Positions 33,386 through 41,724 of a DNA stretch of 64,000 nt are shown piece by piece. Both the position numbers and the translations under genes were made by a program. Under the pieces are notes generated by a model. The model searched no databases, had not been told where the DNA came from, and saw nothing but the letters and a program-made list of their open reading frames with translations. How positions within the stretch are numbered: the stretch's first letter is position 1; the number at the start of each line of letters is the position of its first letter. The DNA is taken from assembly GCF_036226505.1 (NCBI RefSeq), contig NZ_CP108484.1, positions 3,968,001-4,032,000 on the forward strand. Direction: 5' to 3'. The DNA comes from Kitasatospora sp. NBC_01246 (GTDB lineage: Bacteria; Actinomycetota; Actinomycetes; Streptomycetales; Streptomycetaceae).

Positions 33386-35329
33386 TCAGAAGCCGCGCGT
33401 GCGCTTGGCCGCCCGGCGGGGGGCGGCGAGGTACGGTTCCGGCCGCTCGGCGCCGGCCGGGAGCTTCATGAAGAGCCGGGCGATCTCACCCCCGAGGTTC
33501 ACCCCGATCGCCAGCGCCAGGGCGATCGCGGCGGCCCGGGTGATCTGCACCAGACCGGCGCTGGCGTGGCCCTGGGTGAACGAGAGCATCCCGAGGTAGA
33601 GCGCCGAACCGGGCATCAGCGGGCCGATCGCGGCGGTCACGTAGGGCAGCGCCGAGCCGTTGCGGTAACGGGCCATCAGCTGGCCGAAGAGACCGACCAG
33701 GCCCGCCGCCACTCCGGTGGCGGCGATCGGAGAGACCCCGGCGTTGTAGACCAGCACGCCGTAGCTGGCCCAGCCGATGCCGCTGTTCAGGGTGACCAGC
33801 GCGAGCGAGCGGCGGTCGGTCTGCAGCAGCATCGCGAAGGCCAGCGTGAGCACCAGGGCGGCGATCATCTGGACCGGTGGGTAGTTCGCCCCGGCCAGGC
33901 TCTCGTCCGGTTTGAGCTGGGGGTCGAAGCCGACCCCCAGGTAGAGGATCAGCATCACGCCGATGACGATGCCCGACACCAGGTAGATCACTTCGAGCAG
34001 CCGGGCGGCGGCGGTGATGTAGAAACCGGTCAGGCCGTCCTGGACGGCGGCCACCAGGGCGCGGCCGGGCAGCAGGGCGAACAGCCCGCCGGTGATCACC
34101 ACCGAACCGCGCAGGCCCAAGGTGTTGAACGAGAGGATGATGCCGGAGGCCGCGGCCGGCATCGCGGCCAGCACGAACTGGTAGAACTCCGGCAGCCCGC
34201 GCCGGGCGATCAGTGAGGCCAGCCGGTCGCCGAGGACGGCCGCGATGAACGCGCTGGCGAACACCAGCCAGGCCTTGTCGTCGATCCGGCCGCCGACCAG
34301 GAAGGTCGCCGCGCCGGCCAGCAGTCCGGTGTTCAGCGCGAGCAGCCAGGTCGGGTACGGGTGCCGGTTGCGGCGGATCAGCGCGAGGCGGCGGTACGCG
34401 TCGTTGACCGAGACCGTCTCGGCGGTGATGTCGGCGACCAGCTCGTACACCGCGTTCAGCCGGGTGTAGTCCGAGGTGCGGCGGCGCACCACCCGGTCCG
34501 CGGTGACCGGCGGTTCGACCAGCGAGGGCTGGTGCGAGATCCCGATCAGGGTGAAGGTGACCTGCGGCTCGCAGTGGTCCAGCCGGTAGGCGTGGGCGAT
34601 GCCGAGCATGGCCGCCTCGACGTCCTCGGCGGCCTCGCCGCTGGCGAGCAGCAGTTCGCCGATGCGCAGGGTCAGGTCGAGGATGCGCGGGACGCTCCGG
34701 CCCGCGGAGGGGTGCAGCTCACGGGGGGTCCGCTCGAAGGCCGGGCGCTCGGACATCGGGGTGCGCAGCAGGGTGCGCATCCGGTCCGGCCAGGGCGCCT
34801 CGCCGGGCGCGCCCGCCGTCAGGGTGGGGATGGCGATGCCGTCGGGCGGGGTGTAGCCGGCGGCCCGCCACTCCTCGGGGGTGAGGGTGTCCTCGGCGAC
34901 CGAGCGCCGACGGCTGCCGGGCACGGTGTCGGTGTCCAGCCCCCCGGCGGCCGCGGCGGCCGCGGCGGCACCAGCGACGACGCCCTCGGCGACGACCGCG
35001 CCCGCCGCACCGACCGCGCCCGCCGCACCGACCGGCCCCGGCTGGGGCCCCACCTCCAAGAGCTCCGCCTCCGCGAGCTCCGGCTCCGAGGGCTCGGCGG
35101 CCGGCTCCGGGTTCAGCAGGCCCTTGGTCTCCCGGACCGGCGTGACCAGCGGGATCACGGTGGCGGGTTCGACGGTCGGGGCGGGGTGGCCGAGCAGGCC
35201 CTCGGTGGGTGGGGCCTCGGAGGGGTGGAACGGACGCGGCTCCGACCCCGGGCCTGTCTGTCGCGCCTGACGGGCCACCCTGCCGCCCCTGGCCCGCTTG
35301 CCTCCGCCCGGTCGGCCCCGCTTAGGCAC
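33386..35329 (-). CDS. thrE: Threonine/serine exporter family protein (ThrE)
   Basis: 647 aa. A ~200-residue low-complexity cytoplasmic leader (Ala/Gly/Pro/Glu) precedes the ThrE N-domain (DUF1212): LDLTLRIGELLLASGEAAEDVEAAMLGIAHAY, the family hallmark with the essential Ser/Gly turn. Ten hydrophobic helices follow (about 320-620), the second half matching the DUF3815 domain. C. glutamicum ThrE (489 aa) exports Thr and Ser using the proton gradient; this leader is unusually long. ATG at 35329. Stand-alone. Confidence 0.88.
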   Translation of the reverse strand: MPKRGRPGGGKRARGGRVARQARQTGPGSEPRPFHPSEAPPTEGLLGHPAPTVEPATVIPLVTPVRETKGLLNPEPAAEPSEPELAEAELLEVGPQPGPVGAAGAVGAAGAVVAEGVVAGAAAAAAAAGGLDTDTVPGSRRRSVAEDTLTPEEWRAAGYTPPDGIAIPTLTAGAPGEAPWPDRMRTLLRTPMSERPAFERTPRELHPSAGRSVPRILDLTLRIGELLLASGEAAEDVEAAMLGIAHAYRLDHCEPQVTFTLIGISHQPSLVEPPVTADRVVRRRTSDYTRLNAVYELVADITAETVSVNDAYRRLALIRRNRHPYPTWLLALNTGLLAGAATFLVGGRIDDKAWLVFASAFIAAVLGDRLASLIARRGLPEFYQFVLAAMPAAASGIILSFNTLGLRGSVVITGGLFALLPGRALVAAVQDGLTGFYITAAARLLEVIYLVSGIVIGVMLILYLGVGFDPQLKPDESLAGANYPPVQMIAALVLTLAFAMLLQTDRRSLALVTLNSGIGWASYGVLVYNAGVSPIAATGVAAGLVGLFGQLMARYRNGSALPYVTAAIGPLMPGSALYLGMLSFTQGHASAGLVQITRAAAIALALAIGVNLGGEIARLFMKLPAGAERPEPYLAAPRRAAKRTRGF

Positions 35330-35456
35330 TTCCGCTCCTTGCCGCCCCTGATGGCGCCGGGTCGGCCCGGCGCCGTTCGATCACGGGTTACACCTTGCCT
35401 GATCGAACTGCCGGACGCACATGTACGTCGCGGCGGGCGGCCGCCCGCGCGGGTGC

Positions 35457-36110
35457 CTACCCGGCGCGGTGGCGGGCGGGGACGGACCGGCCGGACCGGC
35501 GGGCCCGCAGCAGTTCGACCGCCACCGGCACCACCGAGACCAGCACGATGCCGACCAGGATCGCCTCGATGTGCTCCCGGACGAAGGGGATCTGGCCGAG
35601 GAAGTAGCCGAGCACCGTGACGCCGACGCCCCAGAGCACACCGCCGATGACGTTGTAGACGACGAACGTGCGGTAGTTCATCCTGCTCACCCCGGCGACG
35701 ATCGGGGTGAAGGTCCGCACGATCGGCACGAAGCGGGCCAGCACGATCGCTCTGGGGCCGTGCCGGTCGAAGAAGGCGGCCGCCTTCTCCACGTTCTCCT
35801 GCTTGAACACCCGGGAGTCGGGCCGCCGGAAGAGGCCCGGTCCGACCTTGCGGCCGAAGAGGTAGCCGACCTGGTCCCCGGCCACGGCCGCGGCCACGAT
35901 CAGCACGCACATCAGCCAGAGCGGCAGGTGCAGGTAGGTGCCGTCGGCGATCAGCAGGCCGGTGGTGAAGAGCAGGGAGTCGCCGGGCAGGAAGAAGCCG
36001 ATCAGCAGACCGGACTCGGCGAAGACGATGGCGAGGATGCCGAGCGGCCCGAAGGTGGAGATCAGGGTGGTCGGATCGAGCCAGGACGGGCCGAGGGCGA
36101 GGCTGGTCAC
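35457..36110 (-). CDS. DedA family (VTT/SNARE-associated) membrane protein
   Basis: 217 aa. Motifs: AIVFAESGLLIGFFLPGDSLLFTTGLL (re-entrant helix with E-x8-F-x-PG), AAVAGDQVGYLFGRKVGPGLFRR and ARFVPIVRTFTPIVAGVSRMNYRTF, the conserved basic Arg pair of DedA. VLWGVGVTVLGYFLGQIPFV ends the fold. Members scramble or flip undecaprenyl phosphate or phosphatidylethanolamine. GTG at 36110 is used, with AGGAG upstream. A long N-terminal run to 36209 is not supported. An AT-rich promoter-like stretch (36120-36170) precedes it. Confidence 0.92.
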   Translation of the reverse strand: MTSLALGPSWLDPTTLISTFGPLGILAIVFAESGLLIGFFLPGDSLLFTTGLLIADGTYLHLPLWLMCVLIVAAAVAGDQVGYLFGRKVGPGLFRRPDSRVFKQENVEKAAAFFDRHGPRAIVLARFVPIVRTFTPIVAGVSRMNYRTFVVYNVIGGVLWGVGVTVLGYFLGQIPFVREHIEAILVGIVLVSVVPVAVELLRARRSGRSVPARHRAG

Positions 36111-36261
36111 GGGGCAGGCACTCCTGGAGGTCGAGTCTTGGCAATGAAACAGTAAAGCATTTGCCAAGAACCTCTTGATCCGGGAGTCCCTGCCCCGTGC
36201 CGGGGGCACTACTCGGGGCCGCTACTCGGGGTCGAAACTCGGGCCGGCTACCAGCGGCCCG

Positions 36262-38619
36262 CTACAGCCCGTAGCGCTCGATGATCTCCTCGTGCCGGGC
36301 GGTGTCCGTGCCCGCCGCCCGGGCCAGGTCGAGCCAGGCCGGCGGGTGCGGCCAGGCCGCGGTGAGTCGGCGCAGCAGCGCGTCGGCGTCGGCGGCCCGC
36401 TCGGTGGGCGGCACCCCGACGGCGGCGTAGATCCCGGGCAGGACCTCGTCCTCGTCGGTCGGGTCGGTGACGCTGTACTGCTCCCCGCTGTAGGCCCAGA
36501 CCGCGTACCCGGCCTGTCCGAGCTCCTCGCGCAGCCGGGCCCAGGCCTCGTCGCCGGGCCAGCCGCCGTCGATCCAGTAGGTGGTGTAGCCGGCCGGGTC
36601 GAGCAGCGTCAGCAGTCCGAACACCGGGCGGTGGCGGCGCCGCTCCTCCTCCGGGGCATCCTCGCCGGGCGGCTCCTCCAGCAGGGCCGGGGCGAAGACC
36701 ACCACGTCGCCGTGGTTGAGCGTGAGGTCGTCACCGAGCACCGGCAGGATGCGGGCGGTGGCCGGGCCGGTGCGGACGGCCGGGAGGTCCGCGGTCGCGC
36801 CGTTGGTCCGGGTGGCCCGGACGGTGACGATGTGCCACTCCTCGTCGACCGGGCCCTCGGCCTCGTCGAACTCCATGCCTATCAGCGCGCCGGTCGAGCG
36901 GACCGTCGCCCAGTCCCGGTTGACGGTGGCCGCGGTGATCAGGTGCCAGAGGTCGGGCTCCTGGACGGTGCGGTGCCGCTGCTCGTCCGGAGTGCCCTCG
37001 GCGGGCAGCGCGTGCTCCAGCAGTTCCTGGTAGTACCGCTGCGCGGCCGCGTGGTCGCCCAGCTCGGTGGCCGCGGCGGCGGCCAGCCGGCGGGTGTTGA
37101 TCCGGTCCGGGTGCAGGGCCAGGATCGCCTCGCACTGCTCCACCACGTCGGCCCAGCGGCTCTCGGCGGCGGCCCAGCGCGCCCGGATCCAGTGGCCGCC
37201 GGACGGGTTGGTCCCGGTGATCCGGTCGGCGAGCCGACGGATGCCCTCGTCGTCCCCGGCCTCGATCAGGGCGCTGCCGAGCATCGCGGTCAGGCCCTCG
37301 CTCGCCGGGTCGGCGTCCAGCCGGTCCCAGAGCAGGTCCGCGGCGGCCCGGGAGTGGCCGAGGCCGCCCAGCACCGCGGCCAGGTCGAGCGCCAGCCCGG
37401 TGGCGCCGGCCGGCTCGCCCCGGTACTCGTCCAGGGCGGCGGCGAGCAGGTCGGCGCCGGCCTCGTAGGGCACCTGCGCCTCCCCGAGGTACTCGGACAG
37501 CTCGTCCGCCGGGACGGGCAGCTCCGGCACGGGCAGCGTCTCGGCGTCCGCGCGCAGCCGGGCGACCTGCTCGGCGACGCCGTCGGTGCGGCGCAGCCGG
37601 GACAGCTTCCGTTCGCCGAAGGCCGCCAGGGTGAGCGCGATCGTCCGGGCGCCGCGTGCGACGGCCAGCCGGCCGGCGGCCAGCAGCAGGTCGACGCAGG
37701 GGCGGTGCGAACCGGTGCCGTCCAGGTACCCGACCCAGCCGGCCAGCGCGGCGCCGAGCTCGGCGTCGTTCTCGCGGGCGCCGGCGGCGACCAGCAGCTC
37801 GACCGTCGCCGTCCAGGCGGCCCGGATGTCGGCATGGCGCTCGGCGTCCGCCAGGCTCGGCAGCAGGGCCAGTGCCTCGTCGGTGCGGCCGAGCGAGGCG
37901 AGCGCGCGGGCGCGCAGCACGGCGCCCCAGCGCCGGTCGCTCTCGTCGATCTCACGGCCCCGGCCGCGCTCGGCCTGCTCGGCGGTGTCGAGCAGGGCCA
38001 GTACGTCCTCGTGCCGGCCGAGCAGGTGCAGGGTGCCGGCCCGGGAGTGGTGGAAGTGCAGCGAGAGCCGCTGGCCGGCCGACTGCATCCGGGCGGCGGC
38101 GGTGTCGAGGTGGCTGAGCGCCTCGGCCGGCCGGCCGTCGTCCTCCAGGGCGTCCGAGTACTCCCGGGAGAGGCAGTCGAAGCAGGCCCGGGCGGGCTCG
38201 ATCCGCTCCAGCGTCTCGCTCAGCACGGCGAGCCGCTCGGGCACGTAGCCGGGACCGTCGACCCGGGCGTGGCAGATCGCGAAGTCCTGCACCACGCAGA
38301 CGGACTGCGGGCAGCCCGCCGTCTCCTCGCGGTGCGCGAACTCCAGCAGGTCGACCGCCTCGGGCAGCGCCTGCTCGCCCTGGTGGCGCTTGTTCAGCAG
38401 GTTCTGCATCCGCCAGTGCCGCAGGTAGACCTCGACCCAGGGCAGGCCGAGCGCCCGGGCGGCGGCGACCGCCTCCGGGTAGACGGCGTCGAGCTGGTCG
38501 TTGCGCCCCTCGTTGGCGTGGCCGGGGAGTTCGTAGATGGCGTCGGCCAGCCGCCGGTGGCCGGCCTCGGCCAGCTGCTGGTGGGTGTCGTGCACCCAGG
38601 CCCAGATGTCGGTGCTCAT
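36262..38619 (-). CDS. Large TPR-repeat protein next to the Hsp90-like ATPase
   Basis: 785 aa, cytoplasmic (no signal or membrane segment). Residues ~1-450 and ~480-620 are helix-turn-helix TPR-type repeats (EALSHLDTAAARMQSAG, GRHEDVLALLDTAEQAERG, GRTDEALALLPSLADAERHA, GHSRAAADLLWDRLDADP). A cluster of Cys (AGCPQSVCVVQDFAICHA, ARACFDCLSREYSD) lies at ~100-160. The last ~160 residues form a separate alpha/beta domain of unknown type (VVVFAPALLEEPP, GLLTLLDPAGYTTYWIDGGW). Same strand as and 240 bp downstream of the Hsp90-family gene, so the two may act together as chaperone and TPR co-factor (inference). ATG at 38619. Confidence 0.75.
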   Translation of the reverse strand: MSTDIWAWVHDTHQQLAEAGHRRLADAIYELPGHANEGRNDQLDAVYPEAVAAARALGLPWVEVYLRHWRMQNLLNKRHQGEQALPEAVDLLEFAHREETAGCPQSVCVVQDFAICHARVDGPGYVPERLAVLSETLERIEPARACFDCLSREYSDALEDDGRPAEALSHLDTAAARMQSAGQRLSLHFHHSRAGTLHLLGRHEDVLALLDTAEQAERGRGREIDESDRRWGAVLRARALASLGRTDEALALLPSLADAERHADIRAAWTATVELLVAAGARENDAELGAALAGWVGYLDGTGSHRPCVDLLLAAGRLAVARGARTIALTLAAFGERKLSRLRRTDGVAEQVARLRADAETLPVPELPVPADELSEYLGEAQVPYEAGADLLAAALDEYRGEPAGATGLALDLAAVLGGLGHSRAAADLLWDRLDADPASEGLTAMLGSALIEAGDDEGIRRLADRITGTNPSGGHWIRARWAAAESRWADVVEQCEAILALHPDRINTRRLAAAAATELGDHAAAQRYYQELLEHALPAEGTPDEQRHRTVQEPDLWHLITAATVNRDWATVRSTGALIGMEFDEAEGPVDEEWHIVTVRATRTNGATADLPAVRTGPATARILPVLGDDLTLNHGDVVVFAPALLEEPPGEDAPEEERRRHRPVFGLLTLLDPAGYTTYWIDGGWPGDEAWARLREELGQAGYAVWAYSGEQYSVTDPTDEDEVLPGIYAAVGVPPTERAADADALLRRLTAAWPHPPAWLDLARAAGTDTARHEEIIERYGL

Positions 38620-38698
38620 ACTGCTTGCGTCTCCCCCTGCGGGTGGTGCGCTGTGCTGGTGGACAGTGTGCTGACCACCTCTGACAATCCGTCCGACG

Positions 38699-38875
38699 GT
38701 CCCGGACGGGCGGGTCCCGGACGAACAGGTTCCGGCCGGCCCGGACCCGAACGGGCGGGTCCCGGACGGCCGGGACCTGGACGGGCGGGACCTGGACGGG
38801 CGGCGCGGGGCATGGCCCCCGGGCGGGCGCCGGGGACGGGCGCCGGGGACGGGCGCCGTTCAGGCCCGGTCGCGA
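38699..38875 (+). repeat. GC-rich imperfect tandem repeats between Hsp90-like and TPR genes
   Basis: Variants of a GGTCCCGGACGGGC unit repeat about six times, merging into GGGACCTGGACGGGC (two exact copies) and GCCGGGGACGGGC (three copies). They fill most of the 240-bp gap and the 3' codons of the Hsp90-like gene. Confidence 0.65.
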
Positions 38876-40824
38876 AGGCCCCCCGGGTCACCGGGGCCGC
38901 CCGGTTCCCCGAGCTCGCCGGGGCTGTCCGGCACCGTGCCCAGCCCGGCTGGCACGGCGGCGGTCAGCGCGGAGACCGCCGTCCCGATGCCCGCCAGCGC
39001 GCCGCCCAGGTCGCCACCGCCCGAGCCCGAGCCGGCGGCCCCGGCGGACCCGGCCGAGGCCGCCGCCATGATCACCTTGAGCGAGCGGAGCAGCCCCGCC
39101 GCGGTCGCGCTGCCGGTGTGCCCGCCGCGGTAGGCGGTGAGCAGGTCCTGGACGGCCGGGCAGGCCAGGTTGAGGTAGAGCCGGGCCTTCACCTCGCCGC
39201 CGGACCGCGCGGTGAAGGCCCGGGCCAGACGCAGTGCGGCGGACGGGATCCGGGCGTCCGCCTGGTCGTCCTCGATCCGCGCCTTCAGCTCGGCCTCGCG
39301 GTCCGGGACGAGGACGAGCGGCAGGCCCGGCGGGTCGAACCGGGCCGGGACGAGTTGCTCGCCGGGGTCGGCCAGGGCGCCGGTCAGCCAGGCGGTCTCC
39401 TCGGCCGGCAGCGGCCGCTCCGGGTCGCGGAACAGCTCACGGTTCCCGTTCTCACTGCCGAGTTCGACGATCCGGCAGTCGCGCAGTGCGGCGTAGCGGC
39501 GCAGGAAGGGCAGCACCGCGTAGCGGTCGCCGCGCGCGATCGGCACCTGCATCGCCCGGTACAGCATCTCCTCGAAGCCGCCGCCGCTGCCGAGCGCGAC
39601 GTGCACCGCGCCGCCGCCGGCGGCCCGCAGCGCACCGGCCGTCAGGTCGCCCTGCGAGGTGGGCACCGGGACGTCGTCGGCGAGCAGGGTGAAGAGCCGG
39701 TCGTCGCAGAGCGCGGCGCCGAGCAGGTCCTGGCCGTGCCGGGCGAGGATGCGGCGCCAGACGGCGGGGCGCAGCCGGGCGGTCTCGTAGAGGCCCTCCA
39801 CCACGGCGTCGGTGAGGGCCTGCTGGAGCGCCCGGTAGTGCTCGTCGCGCTGGAGGTCCTCGCGGCTGGCGGTGGGGGTGAGCCGGCTGGACTCGACCAC
39901 ACCGCCGATGAACCCGGCCCAGCTGGGCAGCAGGTCGCGGGCGTCCTCGGCGAGCAGCATGCCGCGCAGGTAGACGGCGAGGTCGCGGTTGTCGCTGCTG
40001 CCGTAGGTGCCGCCGTCCTGGACCCAGAGCAGGCCGACCGCGTCGCTGCCGCCTTCGACGGGCCGCACGGGGAAGGCGGTGAGCGGTTCGAAGCGGCGGC
40101 CGAAGGCGCCGGCGAACCTCATCCGGGCCGCGTACGGGTCGCCGTCGACCGCCTGGCGCCAGGGCACCGGGACGGCGTTGACGGGTTGTTCGTCGTCGCC
40201 GACGTAGACCGGGATCGGCAGCAGGACGCAGTACCGGCCGAGCACCTCGCGCAACGCGTTCTCGTCGGCGAGGTGGGCGTGCTCGGTCTTCAGCGCGAGC
40301 TCGACCAGGGTGCCGGGGGCCGGCCGGGCGGGCACCCGCTCGACGCTGTACTGCTCGCCGCCGAAGCTGCGGTAGCGGTGGCCGAGCAGCGGCTCGCGGT
40401 GCGAGGTGGTGGTGACGGTGACCTCGTCGGCCACCGAGAAGGCGGAGAGGAAGCCGAGCCCGAAGGCGCCGATGAGCTCCTGGTTGCCGGTGAGTTCGCG
40501 CAGCATCCGGGTGTAGCCGGTGCCGACGGTGGCCAGGTAGGCGTGGATCTCCGGCTCGGTGAGGCCCGCGCCGGTGTCCTCGATGCCGACGGTGCGCCGG
40601 ACGGCGTCGGCGCGTACCCGGATCAGCGGGCGGTGGCCGCCGTCCGGGTCCTCCAGGAGCCGCCGGGTGTGCGAGTCGTGGGCGTTCTGGACGAGTTCGC
40701 GCAGGGCCACCAGCGGGGTGGAGTAGAGGTGGGTGGCGAGGACGTTCACCAGTCCGCCGAGATCGACCTCGGTCGTACGCAGATCCTCGGTGGGCACGGG
40801 GTCGGGCGGGAGACCATCAGACAT
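38860..40824 (-). CDS. Hsp90-family ATPase (HtpG-like)
   Basis: 654 aa. GHKL ATPase N-domain: STPLVALRELVQNAHDSHTRR (catalytic Glu and Mg-binding Asn), GIEDTGAGLTEPEIHAYLATVGTG (DxGxG), NQELIGAFGLGFLSAFSVADEVTV (G2 lid). The middle domain follows with VYLRGMLLAEDARDLLPSWAGFIGGVVESSRLTPTASREDLQRD, the Hsp90 catalytic-loop region. The C-terminal domain is degenerate: RLYLNLACPAVQDLL then a Gly/Ala/Pro tail without the eukaryotic MEEVD. Length is near that of HtpG. ATG at 40824. A TPR protein gene follows on the same strand. Confidence 0.88.
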   Translation of the reverse strand: MSDGLPPDPVPTEDLRTTEVDLGGLVNVLATHLYSTPLVALRELVQNAHDSHTRRLLEDPDGGHRPLIRVRADAVRRTVGIEDTGAGLTEPEIHAYLATVGTGYTRMLRELTGNQELIGAFGLGFLSAFSVADEVTVTTTSHREPLLGHRYRSFGGEQYSVERVPARPAPGTLVELALKTEHAHLADENALREVLGRYCVLLPIPVYVGDDEQPVNAVPVPWRQAVDGDPYAARMRFAGAFGRRFEPLTAFPVRPVEGGSDAVGLLWVQDGGTYGSSDNRDLAVYLRGMLLAEDARDLLPSWAGFIGGVVESSRLTPTASREDLQRDEHYRALQQALTDAVVEGLYETARLRPAVWRRILARHGQDLLGAALCDDRLFTLLADDVPVPTSQGDLTAGALRAAGGGAVHVALGSGGGFEEMLYRAMQVPIARGDRYAVLPFLRRYAALRDCRIVELGSENGNRELFRDPERPLPAEETAWLTGALADPGEQLVPARFDPPGLPLVLVPDREAELKARIEDDQADARIPSAALRLARAFTARSGGEVKARLYLNLACPAVQDLLTAYRGGHTGSATAAGLLRSLKVIMAAASAGSAGAAGSGSGGGDLGGALAGIGTAVSALTAAVPAGLGTVPDSPGELGEPGGPGDPGGLRDRA

Positions 40825-41252
40825 GGGTCCTCAGTGTGCCAGTGCGACTATCCGGCGACCATTTCTTTCTGAGGCCGGCCCGAAATCGGTTCGGGATCGA
40901 CCGGCGCTCGGCCCGGGTCGACCGGGACTCGGGCTGACACTGGCCTGGCACCGGGCTGACACCGGAGGACCGGTCAACCTGGTATTGACAGTGCGGTCCC
41001 GTCGAAGCCGCCGTCCGGTGGACCCAATCCACCCTCCTTCGAGGGAACTTGACGCTCTCCGCGTGACCGCGCGCGGCTCCTCCCGGCCCTCCCGGTTCGT
41101 CGTCTTCATGACACCATCGGGCGAATTGCCACCCATTCGGTGGAGTTCGCCCAGGTGCTGGTGAATGCTGGTCGTGCGACGTCAGGAACCGGCGCTGCGG
41201 GGCGGCCACCCCGGAACGCGCCACTTTTTCGCACTCTCTCAGGGAGATCAGC
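40825..41252. other. Intergenic region Hsp90-like / secreted peptide (428 bp)
   Basis: Divergent promoter region. It holds two copies of GGGCTGACAC at 40931-40940 and 40953-40962 (22-nt phase) and a TTGACA at about 40986. AGGGAG before 41253 is the ribosome site of the secreted peptide. No ORF supported. Confidence 0.45.
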
Positions 41253-41573
41253 GTGTCCCGTATCCGCGCAGCCGCCGCCGTCACCGCCCTCGGGGCCTTC
41301 CTCCTGGTCGGTCTCGGGTCCGCCACGGCGTACGCCGACAACGGCGCCGGTGCCAACGACCACTCCAACAGCAGCGTCGTGAACAACAACGGCTCCGGCA
41401 ACGTGATCGGCAACGTGACCGGCAACCTGGTCAGCACCCAGCAGACGGCCACCGGCTCCGGCGCCGGCAACCAGAACAACGGCCTCGCGGTCGCCGGCAA
41501 CGCCGGCAACGTCGGCGCCCTCCAGGGCAACGGCAACCTCGCCGCCGACGTGCACCCGCACATCTTCTTCTAG
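41253..41573 (+). CDS. Small secreted Asn/Gly-rich protein
   Basis: 106 aa from GTG at 41253 (AGGGAG upstream). Signal peptide RIRAAAAVTALGAFLLVGLG with cleavage after AYA. The mature ~78 residues are rich in Asn, Gly, Ser and Val with alternating polar/non-polar strands (SSVVNNNGSGNVIGNVTGNL, NQNNGLAVAGNAGNVGAL), and no Cys. The composition recalls chaplins and other amyloid-forming surface peptides of streptomycetes, but the Cys pair and VPVNVCGN signature of chaplins are absent. The C-terminus DVHPHIFF is aromatic. No domain recognised. Followed by two hairpins. Confidence 0.7.
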   Translation: MSRIRAAAAVTALGAFLLVGLGSATAYADNGAGANDHSNSSVVNNNGSGNVIGNVTGNLVSTQQTATGSGAGNQNNGLAVAGNAGNVGALQGNGNLAADVHPHIFF

Positions 41574-41584
41574 TCCCGGCCCTC

Positions 41585-41616
41585 CTCGCCGCCGCTTCCG
41601 CTCCGGCGGCGGCGAG
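41585..41616. terminator. Terminator after the secreted peptide gene
   Basis: CTCGCCGCCG (41585-41594) pairs with CGGCGGCGAG (41607-41616), 12 bp after the stop codon. Confidence 0.65.
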
Positions 41617-41675
41617 ACCCGGACCGAGCACCAGTGCGCTCGCGGCCCGACCGGATCCACCGGGTCGCGACGCCG

Positions 41676-41720
41676 GGCCGGGTGCCTGCCCCCACCATCC
41701 TCGGGGGCGGGCACCCGGCC
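41676..41720. terminator. Terminator downstream of the double TetR gene
   Basis: An 18-bp stem with one mismatch (GGCCGGGTGCCTGCCCCC at 41676-41693 and complement at 41703-41720) ends 5 bp before the TetR stop on the minus strand. Confidence 0.75.
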
Positions 41721-41724
41721 GTCG

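Noticed and set aside
36175-40872. A very long plus-strand open frame (1565 codons) opposite the TPR and Hsp90 genes
   Set aside because: It is antisense to two proteins with clear domain motifs; its translation is Val/Gly/Arg/Pro-rich without any motif, which is the usual artefact of high GC at third codon positions.
40931-40962. Two GGGCTGACAC repeats with 22-nt spacing considered as a PHO box
   Set aside because: The spacing fits but the sequence lacks the TTCACC core, so no PhoP site is claimed.
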